Shown here: piece after piece, positions 24,774 through 32,065 of the stretch | Numbering within the stretch: position 1 is the stretch's first letter | Layout: each line of letters opens with the position of its first letter | The notes under the pieces: model-generated | What the model was told of the DNA's origin: nothing | The model's database searches: none | What the model saw: only the letters and a program-made list of their open reading frames with translations | Program-made: the position numbers and the translations under genes | DNA from: an uncultured bacterium | GTDB lineage: Bacteria > Bacteroidota > Bacteroidia > Chitinophagales > Chitinophagaceae | Assembly (NCBI GenBank): GCA_903920455.1 | Contig: CAIXLY010000026.1 | Coordinates: 1-44,530, forward strand | Length of the DNA: 44,530 nt | Direction of reading: 5' to 3'

Positions 24774-25376
24774 ATGAAAATACTTCAAGTTGTATTTGAT
24801 GGGATGGGTGATGATGTAGTTGCACTATTGGCAACTAAGTTAATCATCGATCTTTTAGCCATTCTCGTGCTCGTTCGATTTATCTATTTGAAAAACTATC
24901 GACGCACTGATCTTTTTTTGACATTTTTTTCTTTTAATATCATCGTTTTTTTTATCAGCTATTTGCTTAATAGGGTTGAGATGAGCACTGGTGCTGCCTT
25001 TGGTTTGTTTGCCATATTTTCAATGTTACGTTATCGTACTGAAGGGATTTCAGCAAAGGATATGACATATCTTTTTTTGTGTATTGCCATTGGCTTAATT
25101 ACTGCTGTTAGCAATGGATCCATACTTGAATTATTTCTTATTATAGTCTTTATTGTAGCTGTGATATTTTTGTTGGAGTCCGGACATATTCTAAGGAATA
25201 GGCCTTCTATACAAATTGACTTTGACCGCACTGACTTGATTCATCCAGACAAAAGGCAAGAATTAAAATCTGAACTGGAAAAAAGAACAGGCTTATCGAT
25301 TAGCCATATAGAAATTAGTACGATTGATTATTTAAAAGACAGTGCCATTGTACACATTTACTATGATCAAAAATAA
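24774..25376 (+). CDS. DUF4956 membrane protein
   Basis: 200 residues with four hydrophobic spans (about 18-38, 45-66, 85-105 and 110-128) and a soluble C-terminal tail with SELEKRTGLSISHIEISTID. The motif GAAFGLFAIFSMLRYRTEGI (about 64-83), followed by KDMTYLFLCIAIGLI, is typical of DUF4956, a family that often neighbours VTC polymerases. It starts one base after the VTC stop and overlaps the next gene by 14 bases, so the three are almost surely translated from one mRNA. It may channel or sense the VTC product at the inner membrane; this is inference. Confidence 0.85.
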   Translation: MKILQVVFDGMGDDVVALLATKLIIDLLAILVLVRFIYLKNYRRTDLFLTFFSFNIIVFFISYLLNRVEMSTGAAFGLFAIFSMLRYRTEGISAKDMTYLFLCIAIGLITAVSNGSILELFLIIVFIVAVIFLLESGHILRNRPSIQIDFDRTDLIHPDKRQELKSELEKRTGLSISHIEISTIDYLKDSAIVHIYYDQK

Positions 25377-26043
25377 GTTCTATTTATTTGCTTTGCTTTT
25401 CTTTTCGGCTCAGTCTATATTTGGTCAAGCAACCAAAGCAGATCCAATTGATATTCAAGGATGGTTTGGGGCTAATGTTGAGGCTGATTTGCCCCAAAAA
25501 TGGAGCTTCGATTTTTCATATCAAACACGACTTAATAACAACCTGACGAAGAATAATGGGTCTTATTATTCATTCGGCACTAAGAAGCGTTTGTTTAAAC
25601 CTTTGTCATTACTGGGCGAGTATCGCTTGTCAAAAGTTCTTAATGGCACATATAATCGTTTTACTGCAGGGGTTGATATAGATTATAATATAAATAAAAT
25701 TAAAACTGATTTTAGATTGCTCTATCAAAATCAGATACAAGATTTTGATGATTTAAGGAAAGAGAATGACGATGATCATTTTTTGCGTGCGCGAATAAGA
25801 GGTCGTTTCCCTTTGGTTAAAAACACATCAATAGTATTATCTACGGAGCCAATTTATAAGATAGCGTCAGGGATTACAATAGATAATTACAGGCATCAAG
25901 TTGGCTTGCGTTATAATTTTAAAAATTACCTACGAGCGGAGGTTTTTTATATTAATCGCTCGGATTATGCAAAGAAGTATAGGCGCCAATACCATATTTT
26001 CGGCACTACAATCACTTACTCATTTAAGATCAAATCAAAGTAA
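25363..26043 (+). CDS. DUF2490 outer-membrane beta-barrel protein
   Basis: 226 residues from ATG 25363 (MIKNKFYLFALLFFSAQSIF, signal peptide ending at GQA). An upstream GTG at 25342 is not needed. The mature part is a chain of amphipathic beta strands: QGWFGANVEADLPQKWSFDF, SYYSFGTKKRLFKPLSLLGE, FLRARIRGRFPL and a closing strand HIFGTTITYSFKI, typical of DUF2490, a predicted outer-membrane barrel of unknown function. It overlaps DUF4956 by 14 bases (translational coupling). It would place the outer-membrane end of a pathway whose other parts sit in the cytoplasm (VTC) and inner membrane (DUF4956). Confidence 0.8.
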   Translation: MIKNKFYLFALLFFSAQSIFGQATKADPIDIQGWFGANVEADLPQKWSFDFSYQTRLNNNLTKNNGSYYSFGTKKRLFKPLSLLGEYRLSKVLNGTYNRFTAGVDIDYNINKIKTDFRLLYQNQIQDFDDLRKENDDDHFLRARIRGRFPLVKNTSIVLSTEPIYKIASGITIDNYRHQVGLRYNFKNYLRAEVFYINRSDYAKKYRRQYHIFGTTITYSFKIKSK

Positions 26044-26061
26044 GCTACTCCACATCTATTA

Positions 26062-26277
26062 TTGTTGCTTAAAAAAGTTGATAATCAAAGTGGGAAAGAT
26101 GGAATTAAACCTGCTTTTTATTTCGATGGAGTTAAGATTACAGAAAAGGAAATGAAAGCTATTTCTTCAAATGATATAGAATTAATTAATATATTGAAAG
26201 GAGAAAATGCAATAAAAAAATATCATGAGAATGGTAAAAGTGGGGTAGTGGAAATTAAATTAAAGCATAAGAATTAA
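26062..26277 (+). pseudogene. TonB-plug-like C-terminal fragment
   Basis: The frame continues in phase after the DUF2490 stop and encodes KPAFYFDGVKITEKEMKAIS, NDIELINILKGENAIKKYHE and KSGVVEIKLKHKN. This is the segment shared by TonB-dependent receptor plugs and the tails of some BlaR/M56 proteins (xxDGxxI...I..IxVLKG..A...YG..G.xGVV.I). There is no ATG before it, only TTG codons, so I read it as a remnant. Confidence 0.55.
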
Positions 26278-26390
26278 TTTTAACCACTGCGTGAGGAAAA
26301 CACCCCCTGCATTCGGTTAAAATCGGTTGATTTCGGTTTTGTGAAAACATAACCCCTTACAAATCGATGCTTTTATTTTCTCAAAAAATC

Positions 26391-26420
26391 TTTATAACCC
26401 TGAGGTCCCGGGTTCAAATC
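26391..26420 (+). other. tRNA-derived remnant (3' half)
   Basis: TTTATAACCCTGAGGTCCCG followed by GGTTCAAATC reads as the 3' side of an anticodon arm, a variable loop (GAGGTC) and the 5' strand and loop of a T arm (CCGGG-TTCAAAT). The 3' T-stem strand and acceptor stem are missing. T loops are common crossover sites for tyrosine recombinases, so this may be an old att scar. Confidence 0.5.
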
Positions 26421-26462
26421 TTGTTATTGTACAGTGTTATTGTTGAGAATAATATAGGAGCT

Positions 26463-26492
26463 AAAAAGCAGGCATTAAAGGCCTGCTTTTTT
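26463..26492 (+). terminator. Terminator after the tRNA-like remnant
   Basis: An 11-bp stem AAAAAGCAGGC/GCCTGCTTTTT with a 7-base loop and T-run. Confidence 0.85.
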
Positions 26493-26653
26493 GATATTAA
26501 GTAATTTCTCAAAGACACCTATCAGACTGTAGAACTCCCTCAAATCTATCCACATTTGGTTAGATTGTAGTAAAATATTGGCTAGTAAGTTAGTCAAAAA
26601 AGTAATGTATTTTTTGAGGTGGAAATCCTCCATCTATCGGAGGTGTAGGAATT

Positions 26654-26947
26654 AGTGGGGAAAGAGACACTAATACTCTTGTAGATTTATTTGATGAACA
26701 AAATAACGCGCAAATAGAACAAACGTTTTCCAATGACAAACAAAGGAATTACTATAAGCTCACTGGAATATTCCGGAATATTCCAGAATATAATGCGCGG
26801 TTTTTGCTGGATTATTCCGGAATAATCCGGCAAATAGTAAGGGGCTTTTTTATATCCCCTTAAGAGCGCCTATGCCAAATTCCTATAAAACCTTATGAAT
26901 ACACCAGGTCAACCCTTTTCATATCATTGGTCAACTTCAAGGCAACC
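26654..26947. repeat. Direct repeat, right copy
   Basis: Counterpart of 18359-18651. It overlaps the last ~55 bases of the intact integrase gene. It contains the palindromes at 26763-26786 (24 bp, perfect) and 26809-26828 (20-bp core). Confidence 0.85.
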
Positions 26948-28104
26948 ACTTTGGCATAATCCTGTGTTTGACGAATCGTTGCATGCCCAAGCATGGAACT
27001 CACCGATTCTATAGGAACCCCATTTGAAAGAGTTATGGTAGTTGCAAAGGTGTGTCGGGCCAAATGAAAATGAAGGAGCTTCTCCACTGTAGACAGCCTT
27101 CCAATGGTTTTAAGCTGTTCGTTAATTTTCTGGTTGGTTGATACATACCAACTGAAATCCCTAAAATCACTTGAATTGCTATACTTTTTCAAAATCTCAA
27201 TGGCAGGAATGATTAGAGGAACTATGCTGAGCTGACCAGTCTTTTGCCTGGGCTTTTCAATGAAATAAGTTCCTCCATTATCTTTTCTGATGTTGGCCTT
27301 TCCAAGTTGGCCCAAGTCTACATAGGCCAAGCCTGTGTAACAACAGAATAAAAATTGATCCCTTACCCGCTCAAGGCTGACGCTCTTTAAATCAGCATTG
27401 ATTATGCAAGTCAACTCCTCATTGGTCAGATATCCCTTATATACTTTTTTGGATTTGAATTTTAATTCAAGAAATGGATTTTTCCGGATTATTCCTTCAT
27501 GCATTGCTGGCATCAATAAGGTTCTGAATGCTCCCAGATATTTTACGCTGGTGTTGTTGCCAATTTTTCGGACTGACCTTAAATACAAAAAAAACTTTTC
27601 TAGAAACCGGACATCAATCTGGACTAAGGGATAACTTTTCAACTTATACTCGAACTGCACAAAGTCTAAAGCAAACCTCATTACCCTTTCATACTTTTCA
27701 TACGTAGTAGGCGTGATGTCAATCAACACCCGCTGTTGCAGCTCCTCCTTCCTAGACTCTAGAAATACTGCGAGCAGGATAGGTTTTTCTTCATTGCCCT
27801 TGATTTTCTGCACTAGGTCTTCCATCGTAAATGGAATACCGCTAAATTTCAACTCATCAAATAGCTGAATGGTTTTGTACCGAATCAAATCAAGGTTTTG
27901 GTTAAATAGTATACACTTCTTGGATTTGGCATACATCATTCCCTGGTCTGCATCCCACTCCAGAGGTGAGCAGTACAACCCGGTATAGATGTCGCGGCGT
28001 TCACGACGAAAGATGATTCTCAGAACCACGGGCGATTCTCCCTTTTTGTTCGCTCTGTCTTGCCTACAAAGGAAATTGAAATGAACTTGCATGATTTTTT
28101 GCAT
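26893..28104 (-). CDS. Tyrosine recombinase (site-specific integrase, Bacteroidota type)
   Basis: 403 residues from ATG 28104 (MQKIMQVHFNFLCRQD); a longer frame to 28182 adds 26 residues that do not look coding. The N-terminal arm-binding region (VVLRIIFRRERRDIYTGLYC) and SAM-like core-binding domain precede the catalytic domain. Catalytic residues seen: HLARHTFATTI (HxxR), MLGHATIRQTQDYAKV (GH and the nucleophilic Tyr). In the first Arg motif it reads CCYTGLAYVDL, with Ala where most have Arg, as is common in Bacteroidota integrases of this group. It lies beside tRNA-Ser with its 5' end toward the tRNA, as expected for an integrase that uses the tRNA as attachment site. Confidence 0.9.
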   Translation of the reverse strand: MQKIMQVHFNFLCRQDRANKKGESPVVLRIIFRRERRDIYTGLYCSPLEWDADQGMMYAKSKKCILFNQNLDLIRYKTIQLFDELKFSGIPFTMEDLVQKIKGNEEKPILLAVFLESRKEELQQRVLIDITPTTYEKYERVMRFALDFVQFEYKLKSYPLVQIDVRFLEKFFLYLRSVRKIGNNTSVKYLGAFRTLLMPAMHEGIIRKNPFLELKFKSKKVYKGYLTNEELTCIINADLKSVSLERVRDQFLFCCYTGLAYVDLGQLGKANIRKDNGGTYFIEKPRQKTGQLSIVPLIIPAIEILKKYSNSSDFRDFSWYVSTNQKINEQLKTIGRLSTVEKLLHFHLARHTFATTITLSNGVPIESVSSMLGHATIRQTQDYAKVVALKLTNDMKRVDLVYS

Positions 28105-28332
28105 AACCTTCTTTTTTAATGTGGTGTAAATTGAGAAGAATGCAGTAATCCAGATTATGCAAAATGGGGCAGAGGGGCGCAAAAGAAGTTGCCGCAGAAA
28201 TTAGCCTGTTTCTGGTGTCTGATTTTACCAAAAAACCCTGCTTTTGTCTGCTTCGCCTTGCATCAATAAAAAATGCAAAGCATTGACAATGTTGAAGTTG
28301 CAATGTTTTGCATTTGTTTGCAAGATATTCAG

Positions 28333-28419
28333 CGGAGACTGAGGGATTCGAACCCTCGAAACAGTTTCCCGTTTACACGCTTTCCAAGCGTGCTCCTTCA
28401 GCCACTCGGACAAGTCTCC
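28333..28419 (-). tRNA. tRNA-Ser(GGA)
   Basis: The reverse strand reads GGAGACT ... AGTCTCC as a 7-bp acceptor stem, a D arm (CCGAGTGGCTGAAGG), an anticodon arm ACGC-TTGGAAA-GCGT with anticodon GGA, a long variable arm (AACGGGAAACTGTT) and a T arm GAGGG-TTCGAAT-CCCTC. The discriminator is G; CCA is not encoded. Its 3' end is duplicated at 17871-17887. Confidence 0.95.
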
Positions 28420-28453
28420 TGAAATTCGGAGGGCAAAAATAAACCCTTAATCC

Positions 28454-29227
28454 TTAGCACTCGAATATTTTTTTGGCAGTAGCCGTAGTCATTTGCTTGA
28501 CCTCATCAACAGAAATGCCCTTTACCTCTGCAATTTTTTCTGCTACATAACCAATATAGGCGGTCTCGTTTCTTTTGCCCCTAAATGGCATGGGTGCTAA
28601 ATATGGAGCATCTGTTTCCAACACCAAGCTCTCCAAAGACAACTCCTCAACCACCTTGGCCAACCCTGAATTCTTATACGTTATAACCCCTCCTATTCCC
28701 AAGACAAAGCCCAATTCAATAATCTTCCTCCCCTGCCTGAGGTCTCCTCCAAAACAATGAAATATCCCCTTGATCCTGCCCTTGCCATGCTCGGCAATCA
28801 TCTCAATGCACTCATCCATTGAACTTCTGGAGTGAATCACGATGGGAAGATCATGGTCAAGCGCCAAGCTGACCTGTCTTGCAAAGGCATCAATCTGTTG
28901 CACTTTAAATTCCGTTGAATGATAATAATCAAGTCCAATTTCCCCAATCGCATAAAACTTCTCCCTACCAAGCCAATCCTCTACCAAACTCAACTCTTTC
29001 TCATAGTCCTGATTTACATAACAAGGATGCAAGCCCATCATCGGCAAACAATATCCAGCATGTGCCTTAGCCAACCTCATCATCCGGTCATGAGTGGATG
29101 AATCTATAGCAGGTAAATAAACACGCTCCACCCCTGCTGCCATAGCCCGCTCAATAACAGCTGATGAATCTTCATCAAACTCCTCAGCATACAAATGACT
29201 ATGGGTATCAATCATCGGATTTATCAT
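28454..29227 (-). CDS. tatD: TatD-family metal-dependent hydrolase
   Basis: 257 residues. TatD proteins are metal-dependent nucleases (3'-5' exonuclease activity reported) with a TIM barrel. Metal-site motifs: MIDTHSHLY (residues 5-13, HxH), YAIGEIGLDYYH (Glu ligand), LPIVIHSRSSMDE (His), KGIFHCFGGD (His) and VLETDAPYLAP (Asp). The second ATG (MIDTHSHL) is a possible alternative start. It begins 2 bases after the deacetylase gene, in the reverse operon engB-deacetylase-tatD. The organism-specific role is unknown. Confidence 0.9.
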   Translation of the reverse strand: MINPMIDTHSHLYAEEFDEDSSAVIERAMAAGVERVYLPAIDSSTHDRMMRLAKAHAGYCLPMMGLHPCYVNQDYEKELSLVEDWLGREKFYAIGEIGLDYYHSTEFKVQQIDAFARQVSLALDHDLPIVIHSRSSMDECIEMIAEHGKGRIKGIFHCFGGDLRQGRKIIELGFVLGIGGVITYKNSGLAKVVEELSLESLVLETDAPYLAPMPFRGKRNETAYIGYVAEKIAEVKGISVDEVKQMTTATAKKIFEC

Positions 29228-29229
29228 GG

Positions 29230-29862
29230 CTACACTAAACTTTTAAGCTCAATTTTTTTAAAGGAATAATCCTGCTCGCTGCCAGCTTTCAGCAACGCTT
29301 CCAAAGCATACATCATGTTCTGCTCTGCTTTCTCTGAATCGTGAAAGAGATAGATGGCGCCGGATTCAATATTACTCAATGTGCGTTTTGCACAGGCCTC
29401 TTTACTCAACGTTTTTTCATAATCACCACTCAGCACCGTCCACATCATAGTCGTGAACCCCATCATTCCAATTTGCTTTAACTGCTTGGCGCTTACCCTG
29501 CCATAAGGGGGACGAAAAAATATTGAATCAATAACACCTGCAGCTTGATGCACATCAGCCAAATACTGATCGGTATCGGTCTTCCATCCATTAAGATGGC
29601 GATGGGTATGGTTTCCAACGGCATGGCCTTCCAATAATATCCTATCATACGTGTCTCGATATGCTTCAACGCGTTGGCCAATGCAAAAAAAAGTTGCCTT
29701 TGCATTGTACTGCGCAAGCAGATCCAAAACATTATTTGTTATGCGGGGATCTGGACCATCATCAAAGGTGAGGTAGAGGGATTTGTCAGACGAAGGCATG
29801 CGCCACATGCGGCCAGAGAAAAGATATTCAATAATTGCAGGTGTGGTTGCCGGCAGCATCAT
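29230..29862 (-). CDS. Polysaccharide deacetylase (NodB-type, carbohydrate esterase family 4)
   Basis: 210 residues forming one NodB domain. Motifs: LYLTFDDGPDP (about 29-39, catalytic Asp and metal Asp), GHAVGNHTHRHLNG (HxxxH metal pair), FFRPPYGR and AIYLFHDSEKA (catalytic His region). It likely removes acetyl groups from peptidoglycan or another N-acetylated glycan. No signal peptide is clear, so its compartment is uncertain. Its ATG overlaps the engB stop (ATGA), showing translational coupling. Confidence 0.85.
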   Translation of the reverse strand: MMLPATTPAIIEYLFSGRMWRMPSSDKSLYLTFDDGPDPRITNNVLDLLAQYNAKATFFCIGQRVEAYRDTYDRILLEGHAVGNHTHRHLNGWKTDTDQYLADVHQAAGVIDSIFFRPPYGRVSAKQLKQIGMMGFTTMMWTVLSGDYEKTLSKEACAKRTLSNIESGAIYLFHDSEKAEQNMMYALEALLKAGSEQDYSFKKIELKSLV

Positions 29863-30509
29863 GCATGGGTCGGTTTAAATGTCAACTGCGCCTCATCGTT
29901 CAAATTGCTGATGAATGTCAGAATAGCATTCTTTCCTGTATTCTTCTCAGCACTGGTAACAAATATAGGAGGCAGTTCATCCCACTGCTTCTTCATCTCT
30001 TCCGTAAATGCCTTAACATTTGCACTCACTACCTTCTGCGTTTCTTTATCACACTTGGTAAACACAATTGCAAAAGGCACTTTCCACTCACCGAGCTTAT
30101 TTACAAAATCAAGATCAATTTGCTGCGGGGAATGTCTCGAATCAATTAAAATAAAAATATTAACGAGCGTCTCTCTTGTGCGGATATAGCCCTCAATCAT
30201 CTTCTCCCATCGCTTCCTCTGCGAAGCCGAAACTTTTGCAAAACCATAGCCCGGAAGATCAACAAGATACCAACGAAACAAGGGTGCCTGGTCCTTACTC
30301 TTGCTCTCAATCGTAAAGTGGTTAATCAACTGGGTTTTACCAGGGGTAGAAGAGGTCTTGGCCAAATTATGAATACCGGTGATCATATTGATCAGCGAAG
30401 ATTTACCCACGTTGCTCCTCCCTATAAATGCATACTCCGGCTTGTCGGCTTTAGGACAAGAAGCAACATCCGGACTGCTAATGACATACTCTGCTTTATG
30501 TATATTCAT
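29859..30509 (-). CDS. engB: Ribosome biogenesis GTP-binding protein EngB/YsxC
   Basis: 216 residues, the usual length. GTPase motifs: G1 GRSNVGKSS (about 30-38), G2 region TPGKTQLINHF, G3 DLPGYGFAK, G4 TKCDK, G5 TSAEK. EngB is a cytoplasmic GTPase needed for assembly of the large ribosomal subunit. It is the first gene of the reverse operon with the deacetylase and tatD, and diverges from ubiE. Confidence 0.95.
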   Translation of the reverse strand: MNIHKAEYVISSPDVASCPKADKPEYAFIGRSNVGKSSLINMITGIHNLAKTSSTPGKTQLINHFTIESKSKDQAPLFRWYLVDLPGYGFAKVSASQRKRWEKMIEGYIRTRETLVNIFILIDSRHSPQQIDLDFVNKLGEWKVPFAIVFTKCDKETQKVVSANVKAFTEEMKKQWDELPPIFVTSAEKNTGKNAILTFISNLNDEAQLTFKPTHA

Positions 30510-30574
30510 GGTTATTGATCAGATTTACAATTACTTTAAGACCCCTTGTGTCTAATTTGATTATTTTTGTTCAG

Positions 30575-31318
30575 ATGGGAAATTTTGCACACGATACAGT
30601 AGTTCCAGACCTGGCATCAAATTTACCGAAAAAAGAACAGGTGGCTCTCATGTTCGACCAGATTGCCCCTAAATATGACTTTCTGAACCGATTTCTTTCA
30701 GGAGGAATCGATATCTATTGGAGAAAAAAGGCACTCTCCCTCCTCAAAAAACACAAACCAGAGCAGATGCTTGATGTCGCCACCGGCACAGCCGACCTGG
30801 CAATCATGGCGGCAAAGATGCTCCAGCCAAAGAGAATCGTTGGCATCGACATTTCTGAAGGAATGTTAGGGCTAGGAAGAAAAAAGATAGTTTCAAGTGG
30901 ACTAACCTCCATCATTGAACTTCAATCTGGAGATAGCGAATCAATTCAGTTTCCTGACGAAACCTTCGATGCCGTAACCGTATCGTTTGGTGTCCGTAAT
31001 TTTCAACACCTTGAAAAAGGGATGCAGGAAATCAACCGCGTCTTAAAACAAGGGGGCAAACTGGTGGTGCTGGAGTTCTCAAGACCATCACTGCCAATCG
31101 TGAAACAGGTATATAATTTTTATATGGGCATTGTGAGCCCTGGTCTTGGGCGACTTTTTTCTAAAAATAAAACCGCTTACCAATACCTAAACGACTCGGT
31201 GCAGAAATTTCCAGAAGGAAAAGACTTTATCGCAATTCTAGAGAAAACAGGATTTAGAAATTCATCATTCAAAAGACTGAGTCTGGGTATATGCAGCATC
31301 TACACCTCCGAAAAATAA
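30575..31318 (+). CDS. ubiE: Demethylmenaquinone methyltransferase (UbiE/MenG)
   Basis: 247 residues from ATG 30575 (MGNFAHDTVVP); the 20 extra upstream codons do not resemble the family. It methylates demethylmenaquinone to menaquinone with SAM, the last step of menaquinone synthesis. Motifs: MFDQIAPKYDFLNRFLSGGI, DVATGTADLAIMAAK (SAM loop), FDAVTVSFGVRNFQ and LKQGGKLVVLEFSRP, all diagnostic. The porT frame begins before its stop (28-base overlap); ubiE-porT adjacency is one I recall from other Bacteroidota. Confidence 0.95.
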   Translation: MGNFAHDTVVPDLASNLPKKEQVALMFDQIAPKYDFLNRFLSGGIDIYWRKKALSLLKKHKPEQMLDVATGTADLAIMAAKMLQPKRIVGIDISEGMLGLGRKKIVSSGLTSIIELQSGDSESIQFPDETFDAVTVSFGVRNFQHLEKGMQEINRVLKQGGKLVVLEFSRPSLPIVKQVYNFYMGIVSPGLGRLFSKNKTAYQYLNDSVQKFPEGKDFIAILEKTGFRNSSFKRLSLGICSIYTSEK

Positions 31319-32031
31319 TCACCATGCTGCTCTTTACGCTCACGCTTGGCAATATCCAAGCGCAGCGGGCTATTGAGTTGAATCTGCCTGATCATGATGA
31401 TAAGCTGTATTATTTTGGAATCATCCTGGGCTACAACACCTCCCACTACAACATTACCCATCATCCCTACTTTCTGGATAGGGATACCATACAAGGCGTT
31501 GAATCTCAAAACAGCGGAAGAATTCACTTGGGTATCATGGCCAATCTCCAGCTTTCAAAACATCTGGACCTTCGCTTCTACCCGCTCAATTTGATTTTTA
31601 GTGAAAAGAAATTCGGCTACACACAAAAGTTGCCCAGTGATGCAACAACAAGTTTTGAGAAACAGAACATTGAGTCTATTGTCATGAGCTTCCCAATACA
31701 AGTTCGATTAAAGAGCGACCGCATCAACAACTTCAGGGTATATACCCTTGCCGGAATGAAATATGATTTTGATTTGGCCAGTAACTCGGGTGCAAGAAAT
31801 TCAGAAAATATAGTCACCGTAAAAAAGAACGACTACGGAATTGAGGGTGGAATAGGGTTTCAAATTTTCTTCCCTTACTTCATCTTATCTCCGGAAATAA
31901 AATTTAGCTACGGCCTAAGTAATGTACACAGCAGAGATGAAACGCTTCGCTACTCCAATGTAATCGATAAAATGAACAGCCGCATGATTCTGTTCTCCCT
32001 TCATTTTGAAGGTGGTGGTGGTGGGAAGTAA
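31291..32031 (+). CDS. porT: T9SS outer-membrane protein PorT
   Basis: 246 residues. Signal peptide with a basic N-region (MQHLHLRKIITMLLFTL, then GNIQAQ); the later ATG (31324) would lose that basic region, so the first is chosen. The mature protein is a small beta barrel with FGIILGYNTSHYNI, GIMANLQLSKHLDLRFYP and YGIEGGIGFQIFFPY, the pattern of PorT/SprT. PorT is an outer-membrane barrel needed for T9SS secretion (established in Porphyromonas and Flavobacterium). Overlap with ubiE implies one transcript. Another small barrel family cannot be fully excluded. Confidence 0.8.
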   Translation: MQHLHLRKIITMLLFTLTLGNIQAQRAIELNLPDHDDKLYYFGIILGYNTSHYNITHHPYFLDRDTIQGVESQNSGRIHLGIMANLQLSKHLDLRFYPLNLIFSEKKFGYTQKLPSDATTSFEKQNIESIVMSFPIQVRLKSDRINNFRVYTLAGMKYDFDLASNSGARNSENIVTVKKNDYGIEGGIGFQIFFPYFILSPEIKFSYGLSNVHSRDETLRYSNVIDKMNSRMILFSLHFEGGGGGK

Positions 32032-32065
32032 TTGCAACAACTAACCCTGCAAATTGCGTAGACCC

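Larger units (their letters stand above)
26278..26892. other. Gene-free stretch left of the integrase
   Basis: Holds a tRNA 3'-half-like remnant (26391-26420), a terminator (26463-26492) and the right copy of the direct repeat with palindromes (26654-26947). An open frame of about 80 codons (roughly 26620-26863) has no start codon and is broken in the left copy, so it is not called a gene. Confidence 0.6.
17871..28348. mobile_element. Putative integrated element at tRNA-Ser(GGA)
   Basis: About 10.5 kb bounded by a 17-base direct repeat, GCGGAGACTGAGGGATT, at 17871-17887 and 28332-28348. The right copy is the 3' end of an intact tRNA-Ser (reverse strand); the left copy is a fragment followed outward by a terminator. 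A tyrosine recombinase lies 228 bases from the tRNA. This is the known arrangement when an integrase uses a tRNA 3' end as attB. The cargo is visibly AT-richer than the flanks: FkbM methyltransferase, two CotH proteins and the VTC-DUF4956-DUF2490 operon. No conjugation, relaxase, replication or phage structural genes are seen, so it is probably non-autonomous or decayed. Confidence 0.7.

Noticed and set aside
26620-26863. Open frame of about 80 codons over the right palindromes (GGNPPSIGGVGISGERDTNT...)
   Set aside because: It has no start codon, and the matching frame in the left repeat copy is broken; conservation is better explained by the palindromes.
17871-28348. Insertion sequence or phage
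   Set aside because: No transposase, terminal inverted repeats, or phage structural or lysis genes seen; only a tyrosine recombinase.
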